Shown here: one piece after another, positions 9,428 through 18,903 of the stretch
How the letters are laid out: each line of letters starts with the position of its first letter
How positions within the stretch are numbered: the stretch's first letter is position 1
Origin: Bacteroidia bacterium
GTDB taxonomy: Bacteria; Bacteroidota; Bacteroidia; Bacteroidales; Paludibacteraceae
Assembly: GCA_021152555.1 (NCBI GenBank)
Contig: JAGKVE010000002.1
Location: forward strand, 26,883 to 90,882
DNA: 64,000 nucleotides
Direction of reading: 5' to 3'
Program-made: the position numbers and the translations under genes
Notes under the pieces: generated by a model
Database searches by the model: none
What the model was told of the DNA's origin: nothing
The model's input: the letters and a program-made list of their open reading frames with translations, nothing else

Positions 9428-9988
9428 ATGGCCACACTCAACGAAAACGGCTTTCTGCAATATCCGGGTAATTATAGGGAGTTGCTCTTCTATAAGAAAG
9501 CAACAATCCTATATGACATGACCTACTGGTATCAGAATCGCTATCTTGTACGGGGTGACCGTACTAAAGACCAGATGGAGCAAGCAGCGCGAAGCGGAAA
9601 ACAAAACGTAGTGGAAGGCAAGGCCGATGGGATGACCAGTAAGGAGATGGAGATTAAATTGTTGAATACGGCGAGGGGAAGTCTGTTGGAGTTGATGGAG
9701 GATTATGAAGACCAGTTACGTTCGCGGAGGCTGGAGCAGTGGGGGAAAGGGCATCCGAGATACGCAAAGATGGTGCAATATTGCTACAAACACCATGATT
9801 TGAAGCACTATCAGCCGTACTATGAGAAATGGAGCATAGAGGAGTTTTGCAATGTGGCGCTAACGCTCCTGCATCAAGCAGATAGAGGCCTAATGACTTA
9901 CCTCCGCGCGGTAGAGAAAGCGTTTTTGGAAGAAGGAGGATTGAAGGAAAAGATGTCCGCTGCCCGTCATAGAGTAAGAGGATACTAA
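9428..9988 (+). CDS. Four-helix-bundle protein (S23/IVP-Avd superfamily, suffix-domain type)
   Basis: 186 aa, almost all helical by inspection, no signal peptide. The central segment (DQMEQAARSGKQNVVEGKADGMTS, then EMEIKLLNTARGSLLELMEDYEDQL) has the R-x-x-x-N-I/V-x-E-G pattern of the 23S rRNA intervening-sequence/four-helix-bundle family. The extra C-terminal part fits the 'four helix bundle suffix domain' variant. Its biochemical role is unknown; the superfamily includes Avd of diversity-generating retroelements, but no reverse transcriptase or template repeat is seen here. It is a single gene, isolated between unrelated genes, and is bracketed by CTAG octamer arrays of 3 and 6 units, which is unusual and suggests a transferable unit. 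Confidence 0.75.
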   Translation: MATLNENGFLQYPGNYRELLFYKKATILYDMTYWYQNRYLVRGDRTKDQMEQAARSGKQNVVEGKADGMTSKEMEIKLLNTARGSLLELMEDYEDQLRSRRLEQWGKGHPRYAKMVQYCYKHHDLKHYQPYYEKWSIEEFCNVALTLLHQADRGLMTYLRAVEKAFLEEGGLKEKMSAARHRVRGY

Positions 9989-9992
9989 ATAA

Positions 9993-10036
9993 CTAGTCAG
10001 CTAGACGACTAGACTACTAGCCAGCTAGCCAACTAG
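9993..10036. repeat. CTAG octamer array, downstream copy
   Basis: Six CTAG tetramers at exact 8-bp spacing (9993, 10001, 10009, 10017, 10025, 10033), with consensus CTAGNCNN, starting 5 bases after the stop codon of the four-helix-bundle gene. CTAG is usually a rare tetranucleotide in bacteria, so regular runs stand out. Confidence 0.92.
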
Positions 10037-10084
10037 TCCAAAAGAAAAACACAAAATAATCGAATAATAAAAACACACAATACT

Positions 10085-13000
10085 ATGAGAAACTTTTTAC
10101 AAGTTAATCGAGCCCTTGCGGCGGAGAAAAACTTCCAATTAGTTAATCGAGCCCTTGCGGCGAAGAAAAACGTATTTACCCTTCATTCTATATCCAATCC
10201 CGACGGTCAACCGACGGTGAACCGACAGTCAGCTGTTGCGTTGCAATCGGGTACAAGGAGTGAAAAAGCGCCATTGGGTCCTACTTGCCTCCGATATCTA
10301 TCTCGCATTGCCATGATTTTTGCCGTACTTGCGCTGAGTATCGCCAATATCGGTATGGCCTGGGGAGCAGCAAGTACGTCTTCTGATGGGAAATATGCTA
10401 CTGGAACAATTGATTTTAGTACTATTGGTAGTTTGTCTGCAAATACCACTTACTGGCATAATGGCATAAAGTTCTTTTCAGGTAATAGTGCCGATGTTTC
10501 TGCCAATACTTCTGCTTGGTCGGAGAAAGTTTCTATTCCAGCTTATATCTCTGAGAAAACTGCAAGTAATCAAGCTAATAAAGGTAAATGGGGGAAAAAT
10601 GGGAATGGCGTACAATACACAATGAGCGGATTTGCCTGCTCACAACATACTATTGGTGTTCATGTCAATCAACCTTGTACTCTTACGGTTGTTGTAAATA
10701 AAAACTTAGCTTCGGATACAGATGATGCAGGTATCTCGGCCTCTATAGATGCCACAGCTTATGCTGCAGCTTGGACGACAAGTACATATAAAGTTGCAGG
10801 TGGTGCTCTGACGGTGAATTCCGCCCGTGCTGATGCAATAAATGCGCCGGGTCGCTATACACTTACAATCGTTATTACTGACGGAAATTTGACTGACGGT
10901 GAAGCAGTTGTAAAGATGTTTAATAGCTCATCTGGTACAGGTTCGGGCAAATTGTTTTGCTGGGAATCAATAACAGTGGCTTCTGCTGCTCCAACTCCTG
11001 CTTGCGGAGAGACGGCACAGGCGGAATTGACGCTGTCGTCAAATAGCGGGACTATTTGCGGAACAGGAACGGCGACATTTACGGTAAATGGCGGCTCGGG
11101 AACAGGTGCGTTGTCGGTTTCTTCGTCAGATCCAAGCAAAGCCACGGCATCTATCGACGGCTCGACTGTGACGGTAACGGGTGTGGCAGCCGGTAGTGCA
11201 ACTATTACGGTTACCAAAGCCTGCGATGCAACTTACGCAGAAGCAACGGCTATTTATTCCGCTACGGTAGCTGCTATACCGACCGCTAATGCCGGTGCAG
11301 ACAAGACGACCGAACCCGGTAACGGTGTCGCCCTCGCTGCTACAACTGCGGCAGATGGTTGTACCGGAGCGTGGACCATACAATCCGGTCCGAATACCTC
11401 CACCGCTCAGTTGAGTAGCACTTCCTCGGCAACGGCTACCTTCACACCGACCGTAGCAGGCACATATACGCTGCGTTGGACGGTAACCAATACCTCGTCA
11501 AGCTGTTCGGCGTACGACGAGATGACCGTATCAGCAGCCGTATGTAGTATCTCTGAGTGTGGTAATGCCACGCTGACGTATCCGATATATACAAGTGGTA
11601 ACTTGAGCAAATCGAATTTATTCTCAGGTGCTACTTCATCAAACGCTACCGCGGTTTCTGTTGGTTCATCGCCTGCCTTTACCGATGGTGTAACCGTAAG
11701 TGCTGCTACTAAGGGTAGTTCGGCAAATGCCGGTGCATGCTATGCCAAAAGTACTGTATTAACGGGAAAGATGAAATATTCGGCTTCATCAAAATCATCG
11801 TCGTATTACATAGATTTTCCATTTACAGTCAATACGGGCTACACCTTTACTCCATGTGATGTACAGGTTGTTATTCAGCCAGTATCAACCAATCAGGCAT
11901 TTACGGTAGAAATCACGAATGGAACGAATGTATATGGTACATCAACAGCGACTTTGAATGCTGGAGTAATGGAGCCGATCATCGGTCTTACAAGCCCCGC
12001 TGAAATGTCTGCCGGAAATTACGCAATACGTTTGTATCCTCATGGTGGAGAGAACAAAGAATTCCGTATGGGTGCCAATGTTATTTTGAAGGGAACGACG
12101 GCAGCTGCTGGAGAAACTTACTCCATTACCTACAACTGTAACGGTGCGACGAGCGGTTGCCCGAGTAATGCGGCAGGACAGATTGCGCTGCCGGATCCGT
12201 TACCGAGTTCGATTGCCAAGGATGGCTATGATTTCGGAGGATGGTACACGAATGAGGGACTGACTGTTGAGGCCGTAGCAGGAGCAACGCTGGATGCCGA
12301 TGTGACGCTTTATGCTAAATGGACAGCTTGCACGAAGCCGGGTAAACCGGCATTGCCGCGAGTAGAAGATGGTACCTTAACGCACAACAGCGCTACTTTC
12401 AGTTGGGATAGAGATGGAGCAACTGCCAATTCGGATGGTTATGCCGTTTCTATTGTAAAAGTATCCGATGGAAGCACAGTTCTCGATTGGACGTCAAGTG
12501 GAATACGTGTAGATGGAACGGCTCATCTATACGACGCAACCGGCTTAACAGCAGGAACAGCTTATTACTTCGTCGTGAAGGCAATTGGTGCCGATGGCTA
12601 CTGTGAGTATGGTGACACAGCAAGAGTGGAGTTCACCACCGGCGCTCCTGCCGGTCTGACCGCATTGGAGTGCAATACGTTGTATAAAGTAGAGCACATG
12701 GTTCCTGCGTCAATTACGTTGTCCGAAATGGGTCAATACGCAGCAGGCCTTTCTGCTAATACTAAGTTTGAGGTAATTGGTGATCCTGCAGCAGCAGCGA
12801 ATGCTGGCGGAACACCGGAAATGAAAAATGAAGCAGCTTCATTTGCAGAGCAATCTTTCACAGCTCGTATGTATCTTAAAGGAGCTTCCAATACAACTGG
12901 CTCCGGAACCACATTTGTGCCCACTTCGCGTGCTTTAAAATTCATCGTTGGTACAACGGGAACATTGGATATATATGCTCACCGTGTGGACCGTTTGTAT

Positions 13001-16000
13001 CTTAAGAAAGAAGGAGATAGTGGGACAACACAATTAGGTTCTAGTACAAGTGGAAGTGGTTCCATGGTTTCACATAATGTTACAGCGGGAACCTATTATA
13101 TCTATTCCGTAAATAGTAGCACTTGTATTTATGGTGTTCGTTTGAACTGCGCAAACACTGTTACCTACAAGCCGAATGGTGGAACCGGTAGCGATTTGGT
13201 GGTCAATGATTTGACAGCAAGAGATAATCCGTTTACTGCTCCTTCCAGCAAAGCTTTTGATGGATGGAACACCGCTGCGGATGGTAGCGGTACCGACTAT
13301 GCAGTAGGAGCAACTATTTCAAGTGACATAACACTCTTTGCGCAATGGAAAGATGCTTACACCGTTACTTACAAAGCCAATGGAGGTACCGGAGCAGATG
13401 TTGTGGACGACGCTGCAAGTGAAGTGGCTTCTAATCCGTTCTCGTATAGTGGACATTCATTTACTGGTTGGAACACGGCTGCAGATGGCACAGGAACTTC
13501 CTATGCCGTTGGTGATGCCGTGACATCAAATTTAACCCTTTATGCACAATGGGAAGAAGTATTCGTACGCGATTGTGATGAATTGGTTGTCGTGACAGCT
13601 ACATCCACAACGGCAGTAGCTGCCTCGGTTGGTACCGTTGTATCTGAAAAGCTATCCGAAGGAAATCAGTTTACTGCAATAGATGGCTACACGTATGCTG
13701 TGAAACCAGCCACAAGTGGAAAACTCACTCTTTCTCCAAAGGCAGGCAAATCGTTTGCTGCAGGTGATAGTTTGATATTTATTGTACATAATGGCAATAG
13801 TGGGGAGAAAATAGAAGGATTCAAAATAGGGTCTTCAACGCATACACATTCAGTCGCAGGAAATAGTTTATATTATATCCGTATAGAGTTAACTGCTTCC
13901 GATATTGTGGATGGAAAAGTTGAAATCACACGTAATTCGTCAGATGATAGATGGGTTGCTGCAATCATCAAAACTTGCGATGTGCTGCCGCCTTGTACCA
14001 CACCTGAATTACCATCCCTAATTGATCAAGAGGTATGCGCAGGGGAAAATGGTACGGCATGGGATGCAACTATCACCAATGAAGACGCATTGGCTACCGG
14101 AGAGACTGTTTCCTACGAATGGAAGAAGAAAGGCAGTGACGCTGTATTAGCAACTACTGCCTCATATACACCAACAGACGTAACTGCTGCAGATGCTGGT
14201 ATTTATGTAGTAACGGCTACCGTCTCCAAGACTGGCAATAGCGACGCTACTGCGTCTGCTGAAGTAACGTTGACGGTTAAGTTCACTGCAACACCAATGG
14301 TAACGATGACTCCTTCGTCCATCGCTCCGGGTGAAACGGCTACGCTGACCGCCACCAGTTCCGAAGGTGCTACTTTTGCATGGTATAGTTGCGATAACGC
14401 AGAGGGCGCCAACCCTGTGAACGTGGCTTCTACAGCAACCTATACCACTCCTGCCTTGGCTGCCGGATCGTACTACTACAAAGTAGTAGCAACCGGTGAC
14501 GGCACGCATACTTGCGGCACAGCCGAACTTATCTACCAAGTAGAGGTGGCTATTCCCGAACAATGCCATACTTATTATTGGTTCCCGTATGACGCTGATG
14601 CCCGCACTAATGATGTAACAAACAATGAGAATAAATTCTTCTCGGGAACGAAGACGGGTTCTTCTAACGGAGGAACATATAATTTCTCAGTAGATGGTGA
14701 GAGTCTGACAGCAACAAAGAATACAGGTTCCAGCAGCATGACCATTACGTTTACCATTCCTTCAGGTAAGACAGGTACGTTAGGCATTAATTGCAAGGGT
14801 TCAAGCAGCAAGCCTCTTTATCTGACCCACTCATCGGGCACACCGCAATTGCTGGTTAGTGACGATAGCAATAATGCTGCCTTCAAGATTACGGGAATAA
14901 CACCAGGCGAATGGACACTCACTTCCGCAGGCAGTTGGACACTTTCCGGTATGGCTGTCAAGGTTTGCACCGCTTGCGAAGCCACTACCATGGATGTCAG
15001 CAATGCGGCTCCGACCTATGATATGTCAGCCGGAGGTGATTTCACCGAGCCGACATTCACCGTCAAACATAATGGTTCCGCCCTTTCACCTCAACCGGCG
15101 TTGAGTTATACCTCTTCCAATAGTGCTATTGCTACAGTGAATGAGACAACTGGCGCACTGACTTTTCATGGAAAGACCGGAACAGTTACCATCACCGCCA
15201 CTTACAGCGGAGACGGCACCTACTGCTCATCTACTGCAAGTTATACACTTACAATCAACTGCGGCAGCGAAGAAGCGCCGAAGATTGTTCCGGCTGACGG
15301 AACTAACTTGACAGGATGTAACACAACTATTACACTTCATGCCAAGAAACAGGACGGCACGGACTTCACCGGTGGTACATATCAATGGTATCGTAACGGC
15401 GATGTTATAGAAGGTGCTACTGCTGCTTCCTACACCGTTGCGCGCGCGGGTACCTATATAGTAACACGTACAGACGCATGCGTGCAAGAGAGTACGAACA
15501 AGGCGGTTATTACAAATACCGTAGATGAGCCTACGGTAGAGAGACTCGTGCCGTTCCAGTATTACCATGAGGATAAAGAGTACTCCGCACAAATGAAGGA
15601 CCGCCACCTCTTTGCCGTCCATTCGCAAGGAACATACGAAGGCAAGAGTTATAGTATGACTGCCACCCGCGTCAGCGATGGTGCAGATGTGCTCTCCATA
15701 GTGGAAGGAGCGCTGTGGGTTAAACCGGGCACAGGTGCAGGAGAAGGAACAGATACCGTGATGATAGACTTGAACCTGCTGATTGACCAAGGTCTGGCTG
15801 CAGGAGACGAGGTACGGTTCGTATGTTCCGCCATCGCCTGCGGCGGCATCAGTCCTGTCAACAACGACATTATTCTCAAAGTCATTGACCAGACGCCTAC
15901 CCTCGCTATCATCTGTTCCGGCGCAGACGGAGACGGTACACGTGACAAGGCAAATTATGTGCTCCATGGCGATTTCCTGACGGGCTATAACAAAGCAGAC

Positions 16001-18322
16001 CTTTGCCTACAAACCGGTGGAACCAGTTTCGACAACACGCAAGAGTTGCCGTTATATACCGCACTCAAAGCGCATTATCGCATCACGCCGGTGAACGGCT
16101 ATGCGCCATTCAAACTGCTGAACTATGAGCCGTTTGATCTATTGTTGCTAACCGATTTCCCGAAGACGAAATTAAATTCAGACTCTCGAACCGCTCAAGC
16201 AACAAATAAGATGGACTCTATGTACGTATTGGTTGATTATCGTCCGATGTTGTCCTTCAAGACGCACATGGTAGTCAAGACGCCTTCCAGTTGGGCAGTC
16301 AAAGGCTTTACCACTTCGCCAACTGTGCCAAAAACTCCGCAAACGCACATGAATATCGTTTGTTACGCTCACCCGATGTTCAACGCCCTCTCACACTTGG
16401 CTACTGATGAGGTGAGTCCTGACCATGACGAGGAAGGACAAATGGTGTATAAGATGCTGACCGGAGGCGGTTATGACAAGAGCAAAGGTATTCAAGGATT
16501 TGAGTTGAGTGATGCCGGTAACTTCGTCACTATTGCCTTCACTCGCTATAACGCCACTGCCAGTGCTCCGGCTGCGGATGGTACCGTGACATGGACACCA
16601 GGCGCTGAAGACCGCAAACTGATTGCGGCTTGCGAGCGTCAGACCAACATTGAGGCACGTATGATTCTGCTCTCCATCAATGCCGATGCACTCTGCAAAC
16701 TGACAGACGCCGGAATCGCGATGGTGGATAGTACATTACAATACCTATTAGAGTCTGACCCGCTGAAGGTAGCCGATTGTAGTTTGACTTTCGATGACGA
16801 TAATGGTACTGGTGTTTGGTCTGATGAGAAGAACTGGGCTCCTCGTTACAACCAAGTGCCCAATGCCGACCTTGGCGCACGTATCATCAAACCATGTACG
16901 GTTGATAATGCCGAGGCGATGGCATTGAGTATCAAGATAGAGAAGGAGGGTAAATTGATTATTCCGGCGACCAGTGCTTTGATTGTGGAGAGTTCTATTC
17001 GTCATGCAGATGGAGGAAATCTGTCTGCGCCGTCGGCCGATGAAATATCTATTGCTGCCAATGCGTCAGGTTCGGGAACACTGATCCTTAATAACATTAC
17101 AGAAGATACCCGTGCCTCCGTACAAATGTATAGCAAAGCGTCAACAGACCAATCTGCGGATGCGGCTAATTGGCGCTGGCAGTATATCGGAACACCATTC
17201 AACGATGTGACTGACGCAATGACAAATTACTATGGTAGTTGGTTGTATCTATGGAATAATGGTTGGAATGCGGTTCCGAAGAGCGCCCCGCTGGAGCCTT
17301 TTGCAGGGTACTGCATTACCCATCCTGATGGAGCTCGCACGTATAGCATGACCGGAACATTGGCTACCACTGCCGACCAGACTATTACAGTGCCGGCCGA
17401 ACAATATATGGTAATTGCTAACTCTTGGACTGCTCCTATCCAGATAGATAACTTTACCGATGATGATCTAAAGAACTTGGCGGCGAGGACTATCTACTTC
17501 TTCAATACCGGTAGTGACCCTAATCAGGAGGGCTCCGTTCAACCTGCAGGTGTGACTGGCGATGCCCGTTGGGCTGCAGGAACATATGTGCCTGTACCTA
17601 TTCATGCGGCTCCGTACAGCGGCGATTCTACTATTTCTGCTATGCAAGGATTTTATGTGGTAGGCGGAGTTTCAGAGGGAAGCATCCATCTGGATTATGA
17701 CCGTCTGGTTCGCCCGCAGAAGACAGGACAGAATATTGTATCCGGGCCGATGCACGTTCGTCGTCGTGCGGCTGCAGCAGACGGAGAACCGAACGTGCTG
17801 AAACTCTTTGTGGGTGGTAACCGTTATGACGACCGTCTCATCCTGCTCGAACGTGAAGATTTTACGAATGGATTTGATGATGGTTGGGATGGAGATAAAT
17901 GGAGTGGTAATTCCGTGGCTCCTGCCCTTTGGACATTGCGTAACGATAATACTCATGAGGCTGTTTCTGCTATTCCGGATTTTGAAGGAACAATCATTGG
18001 ATTCCAAGCCGGAGAAGATGACGAATATACTTTCCGGTTCGATTATTCCGGAGAAGCAGATGCCATATATCTGTTAGATACAGAAACGAAAGTATATACG
18101 CGTGTGTTGACAGGAAATACATATACATTCACTACAGCAGACAAAGCAGAGCATCAGCGTTTCGTCTTAACGCGTAGCGATGCGCCGCAAGTGGCAACAG
18201 GAGTAGAGCCTGCCTCTGACTCCTCCCTGAAGGGAAGAGCGAAGAAGTTGCTTATCGAAGACAAGTTGTATATCTTGCTCAACGGAATGTTGTATGACGC
18301 AACAGGCAAAGTAGTACGCTAA
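10085..18322 (+). CDS. Giant secreted InlB-repeat / Ig-like surface protein (2745 aa)
   Basis: The first ~75 residues are a repeat-derived basic stretch (two 13-aa copies of QVNRALAAEKNF type), and the hydrophobic signal core (IFAVLALSIANIGMAWGA) comes after residue 76; ATG at 10313 is an alternative start. Visible domains: InlB/Listeria-Bacteroides repeats at ~677-750 and ~1022-1158 (FGGWYTNEG ... LYAKW; GWNTAADGSGTDYAVG), an Fn3-like domain at ~755-845, Ig-like domains at ~1317-1400 and ~1726-1810, and a Rossmann-like domain at ~1935-2230. The last ~815 residues are paralogous to the end of the protein at 20386. The tail ends LYILLNGMLYDATGKVVR, matching the short CTD-like tail of the C10 protease. 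Probably exported and surface-attached; ligand unknown. A small membrane protein follows 16 nt downstream. Confidence 0.85.
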   Translation: MRNFLQVNRALAAEKNFQLVNRALAAKKNVFTLHSISNPDGQPTVNRQSAVALQSGTRSEKAPLGPTCLRYLSRIAMIFAVLALSIANIGMAWGAASTSSDGKYATGTIDFSTIGSLSANTTYWHNGIKFFSGNSADVSANTSAWSEKVSIPAYISEKTASNQANKGKWGKNGNGVQYTMSGFACSQHTIGVHVNQPCTLTVVVNKNLASDTDDAGISASIDATAYAAAWTTSTYKVAGGALTVNSARADAINAPGRYTLTIVITDGNLTDGEAVVKMFNSSSGTGSGKLFCWESITVASAAPTPACGETAQAELTLSSNSGTICGTGTATFTVNGGSGTGALSVSSSDPSKATASIDGSTVTVTGVAAGSATITVTKACDATYAEATAIYSATVAAIPTANAGADKTTEPGNGVALAATTAADGCTGAWTIQSGPNTSTAQLSSTSSATATFTPTVAGTYTLRWTVTNTSSSCSAYDEMTVSAAVCSISECGNATLTYPIYTSGNLSKSNLFSGATSSNATAVSVGSSPAFTDGVTVSAATKGSSANAGACYAKSTVLTGKMKYSASSKSSSYYIDFPFTVNTGYTFTPCDVQVVIQPVSTNQAFTVEITNGTNVYGTSTATLNAGVMEPIIGLTSPAEMSAGNYAIRLYPHGGENKEFRMGANVILKGTTAAAGETYSITYNCNGATSGCPSNAAGQIALPDPLPSSIAKDGYDFGGWYTNEGLTVEAVAGATLDADVTLYAKWTACTKPGKPALPRVEDGTLTHNSATFSWDRDGATANSDGYAVSIVKVSDGSTVLDWTSSGIRVDGTAHLYDATGLTAGTAYYFVVKAIGADGYCEYGDTARVEFTTGAPAGLTALECNTLYKVEHMVPASITLSEMGQYAAGLSANTKFEVIGDPAAAANAGGTPEMKNEAASFAEQSFTARMYLKGASNTTGSGTTFVPTSRALKFIVGTTGTLDIYAHRVDRLYLKKEGDSGTTQLGSSTSGSGSMVSHNVTAGTYYIYSVNSSTCIYGVRLNCANTVTYKPNGGTGSDLVVNDLTARDNPFTAPSSKAFDGWNTAADGSGTDYAVGATISSDITLFAQWKDAYTVTYKANGGTGADVVDDAASEVASNPFSYSGHSFTGWNTAADGTGTSYAVGDAVTSNLTLYAQWEEVFVRDCDELVVVTATSTTAVAASVGTVVSEKLSEGNQFTAIDGYTYAVKPATSGKLTLSPKAGKSFAAGDSLIFIVHNGNSGEKIEGFKIGSSTHTHSVAGNSLYYIRIELTASDIVDGKVEITRNSSDDRWVAAIIKTCDVLPPCTTPELPSLIDQEVCAGENGTAWDATITNEDALATGETVSYEWKKKGSDAVLATTASYTPTDVTAADAGIYVVTATVSKTGNSDATASAEVTLTVKFTATPMVTMTPSSIAPGETATLTATSSEGATFAWYSCDNAEGANPVNVASTATYTTPALAAGSYYYKVVATGDGTHTCGTAELIYQVEVAIPEQCHTYYWFPYDADARTNDVTNNENKFFSGTKTGSSNGGTYNFSVDGESLTATKNTGSSSMTITFTIPSGKTGTLGINCKGSSSKPLYLTHSSGTPQLLVSDDSNNAAFKITGITPGEWTLTSAGSWTLSGMAVKVCTACEATTMDVSNAAPTYDMSAGGDFTEPTFTVKHNGSALSPQPALSYTSSNSAIATVNETTGALTFHGKTGTVTITATYSGDGTYCSSTASYTLTINCGSEEAPKIVPADGTNLTGCNTTITLHAKKQDGTDFTGGTYQWYRNGDVIEGATAASYTVARAGTYIVTRTDACVQESTNKAVITNTVDEPTVERLVPFQYYHEDKEYSAQMKDRHLFAVHSQGTYEGKSYSMTATRVSDGADVLSIVEGALWVKPGTGAGEGTDTVMIDLNLLIDQGLAAGDEVRFVCSAIACGGISPVNNDIILKVIDQTPTLAIICSGADGDGTRDKANYVLHGDFLTGYNKADLCLQTGGTSFDNTQELPLYTALKAHYRITPVNGYAPFKLLNYEPFDLLLLTDFPKTKLNSDSRTAQATNKMDSMYVLVDYRPMLSFKTHMVVKTPSSWAVKGFTTSPTVPKTPQTHMNIVCYAHPMFNALSHLATDEVSPDHDEEGQMVYKMLTGGGYDKSKGIQGFELSDAGNFVTIAFTRYNATASAPAADGTVTWTPGAEDRKLIAACERQTNIEARMILLSINADALCKLTDAGIAMVDSTLQYLLESDPLKVADCSLTFDDDNGTGVWSDEKNWAPRYNQVPNADLGARIIKPCTVDNAEAMALSIKIEKEGKLIIPATSALIVESSIRHADGGNLSAPSADEISIAANASGSGTLILNNITEDTRASVQMYSKASTDQSADAANWRWQYIGTPFNDVTDAMTNYYGSWLYLWNNGWNAVPKSAPLEPFAGYCITHPDGARTYSMTGTLATTADQTITVPAEQYMVIANSWTAPIQIDNFTDDDLKNLAARTIYFFNTGSDPNQEGSVQPAGVTGDARWAAGTYVPVPIHAAPYSGDSTISAMQGFYVVGGVSEGSIHLDYDRLVRPQKTGQNIVSGPMHVRRRAAAADGEPNVLKLFVGGNRYDDRLILLEREDFTNGFDDGWDGDKWSGNSVAPALWTLRNDNTHEAVSAIPDFEGTIIGFQAGEDDEYTFRFDYSGEADAIYLLDTETKVYTRVLTGNTYTFTTADKAEHQRFVLTRSDAPQVATGVEPASDSSLKGRAKKLLIEDKLYILLNGMLYDATGKVVR
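10103..10232 (+). repeat. 39-bp and 11-bp repeats at the 5' end of the giant gene
   Basis: Two 39-bp direct repeats begin at 10103 and 10142 (GTTAATCGAGCCCTTGCGGC core). They encode VNRALAAEKNFQL and its partner. At 10200-10232 three 11-bp units (CCGACGGTCAA, CCGACGGTGAA, CCGACAGTCAG) follow. All lie upstream of the signal-peptide core. Confidence 0.85.
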
Positions 18323-18338
18323 AAGAGGAGGAGAAGTG

Positions 18339-18824
18339 ATGATGAAGAACACACCTAATAACATGAACCGTACGAGATTGTATAGATGGTCTGTAATACT
18401 ATTATTACTTGTCCTTGGCATAGGACATATATCCGCTGTTGTCTATTCTCCGTACGAAGGGAAAAGCATTCCGCGGACAGGAGGCATATACAGTACTGCC
18501 GAAGCGGCAAGAGGGGCGGCTATCCCTATCTCTTCGTTCCAATCGACGAGTACCCTCTCCGGCGGAACACGCAGCGATGCAGCTACACCGCTCATCAATA
18601 CGGACGGCTCGGTGGCGACGGGAACATACCTATCAACAGGAATATCCGGGCCAAGAAAAGTGAACGGTACAGGTCCCGGAACTCCTCCTATCCCAAATCC
18701 AGACAACCAGCAAGTACCAACTCCTCTCGGCGATGTCTTAATCCCGTTACTCCTCCTCGCGTCCGCGTACGCGGTATATAAGGTAACGCGCAGGCGTGTG
18801 AGGGAACAACTCGCAGGACAATGA
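18339..18824 (+). CDS. Small bitopic membrane protein with PLGD-TM-Arg tail, companion of the giant protein
   Basis: About 161 aa from ATG 18339 (GTG 18336 and ATG 18342 are alternatives). An unusually good Shine-Dalgarno-like GAGGAGGAG lies just upstream, 16 nt after the giant gene. An N-terminal hydrophobic segment (SVILLLLVLGIGHISA) is followed by a Gly/Ser/Thr/Pro-rich region, then DNQQVPTPLGDVLIPLLLL, a transmembrane helix and the basic end TRRRVREQ. The same order (DNQ, V, P-PLGD, L-PL, TM, basic) is found in the protein at 30227, also directly behind a giant gene. The tripartite end resembles a C-terminal sorting signal, but no family is recognised. Function unknown. Confidence 0.75.
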   Translation: MMKNTPNNMNRTRLYRWSVILLLLVLGIGHISAVVYSPYEGKSIPRTGGIYSTAEAARGAAIPISSFQSTSTLSGGTRSDAATPLINTDGSVATGTYLSTGISGPRKVNGTGPGTPPIPNPDNQQVPTPLGDVLIPLLLLASAYAVYKVTRRRVREQLAGQ

Positions 18825-18903
18825 CGGTACCGTGACGTCCGTAATGCAAACGAGATGCGAATGTAAGTAACCAAAAAGCAACTGCAAAACAACGACAAAA
18901 TAA

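Noticed and set aside
9428..9988. Diversity-generating retroelement (Avd-like protein)
   Set aside because: No reverse transcriptase, template repeat or variable repeat is found nearby; only the four-helix-bundle gene is present.
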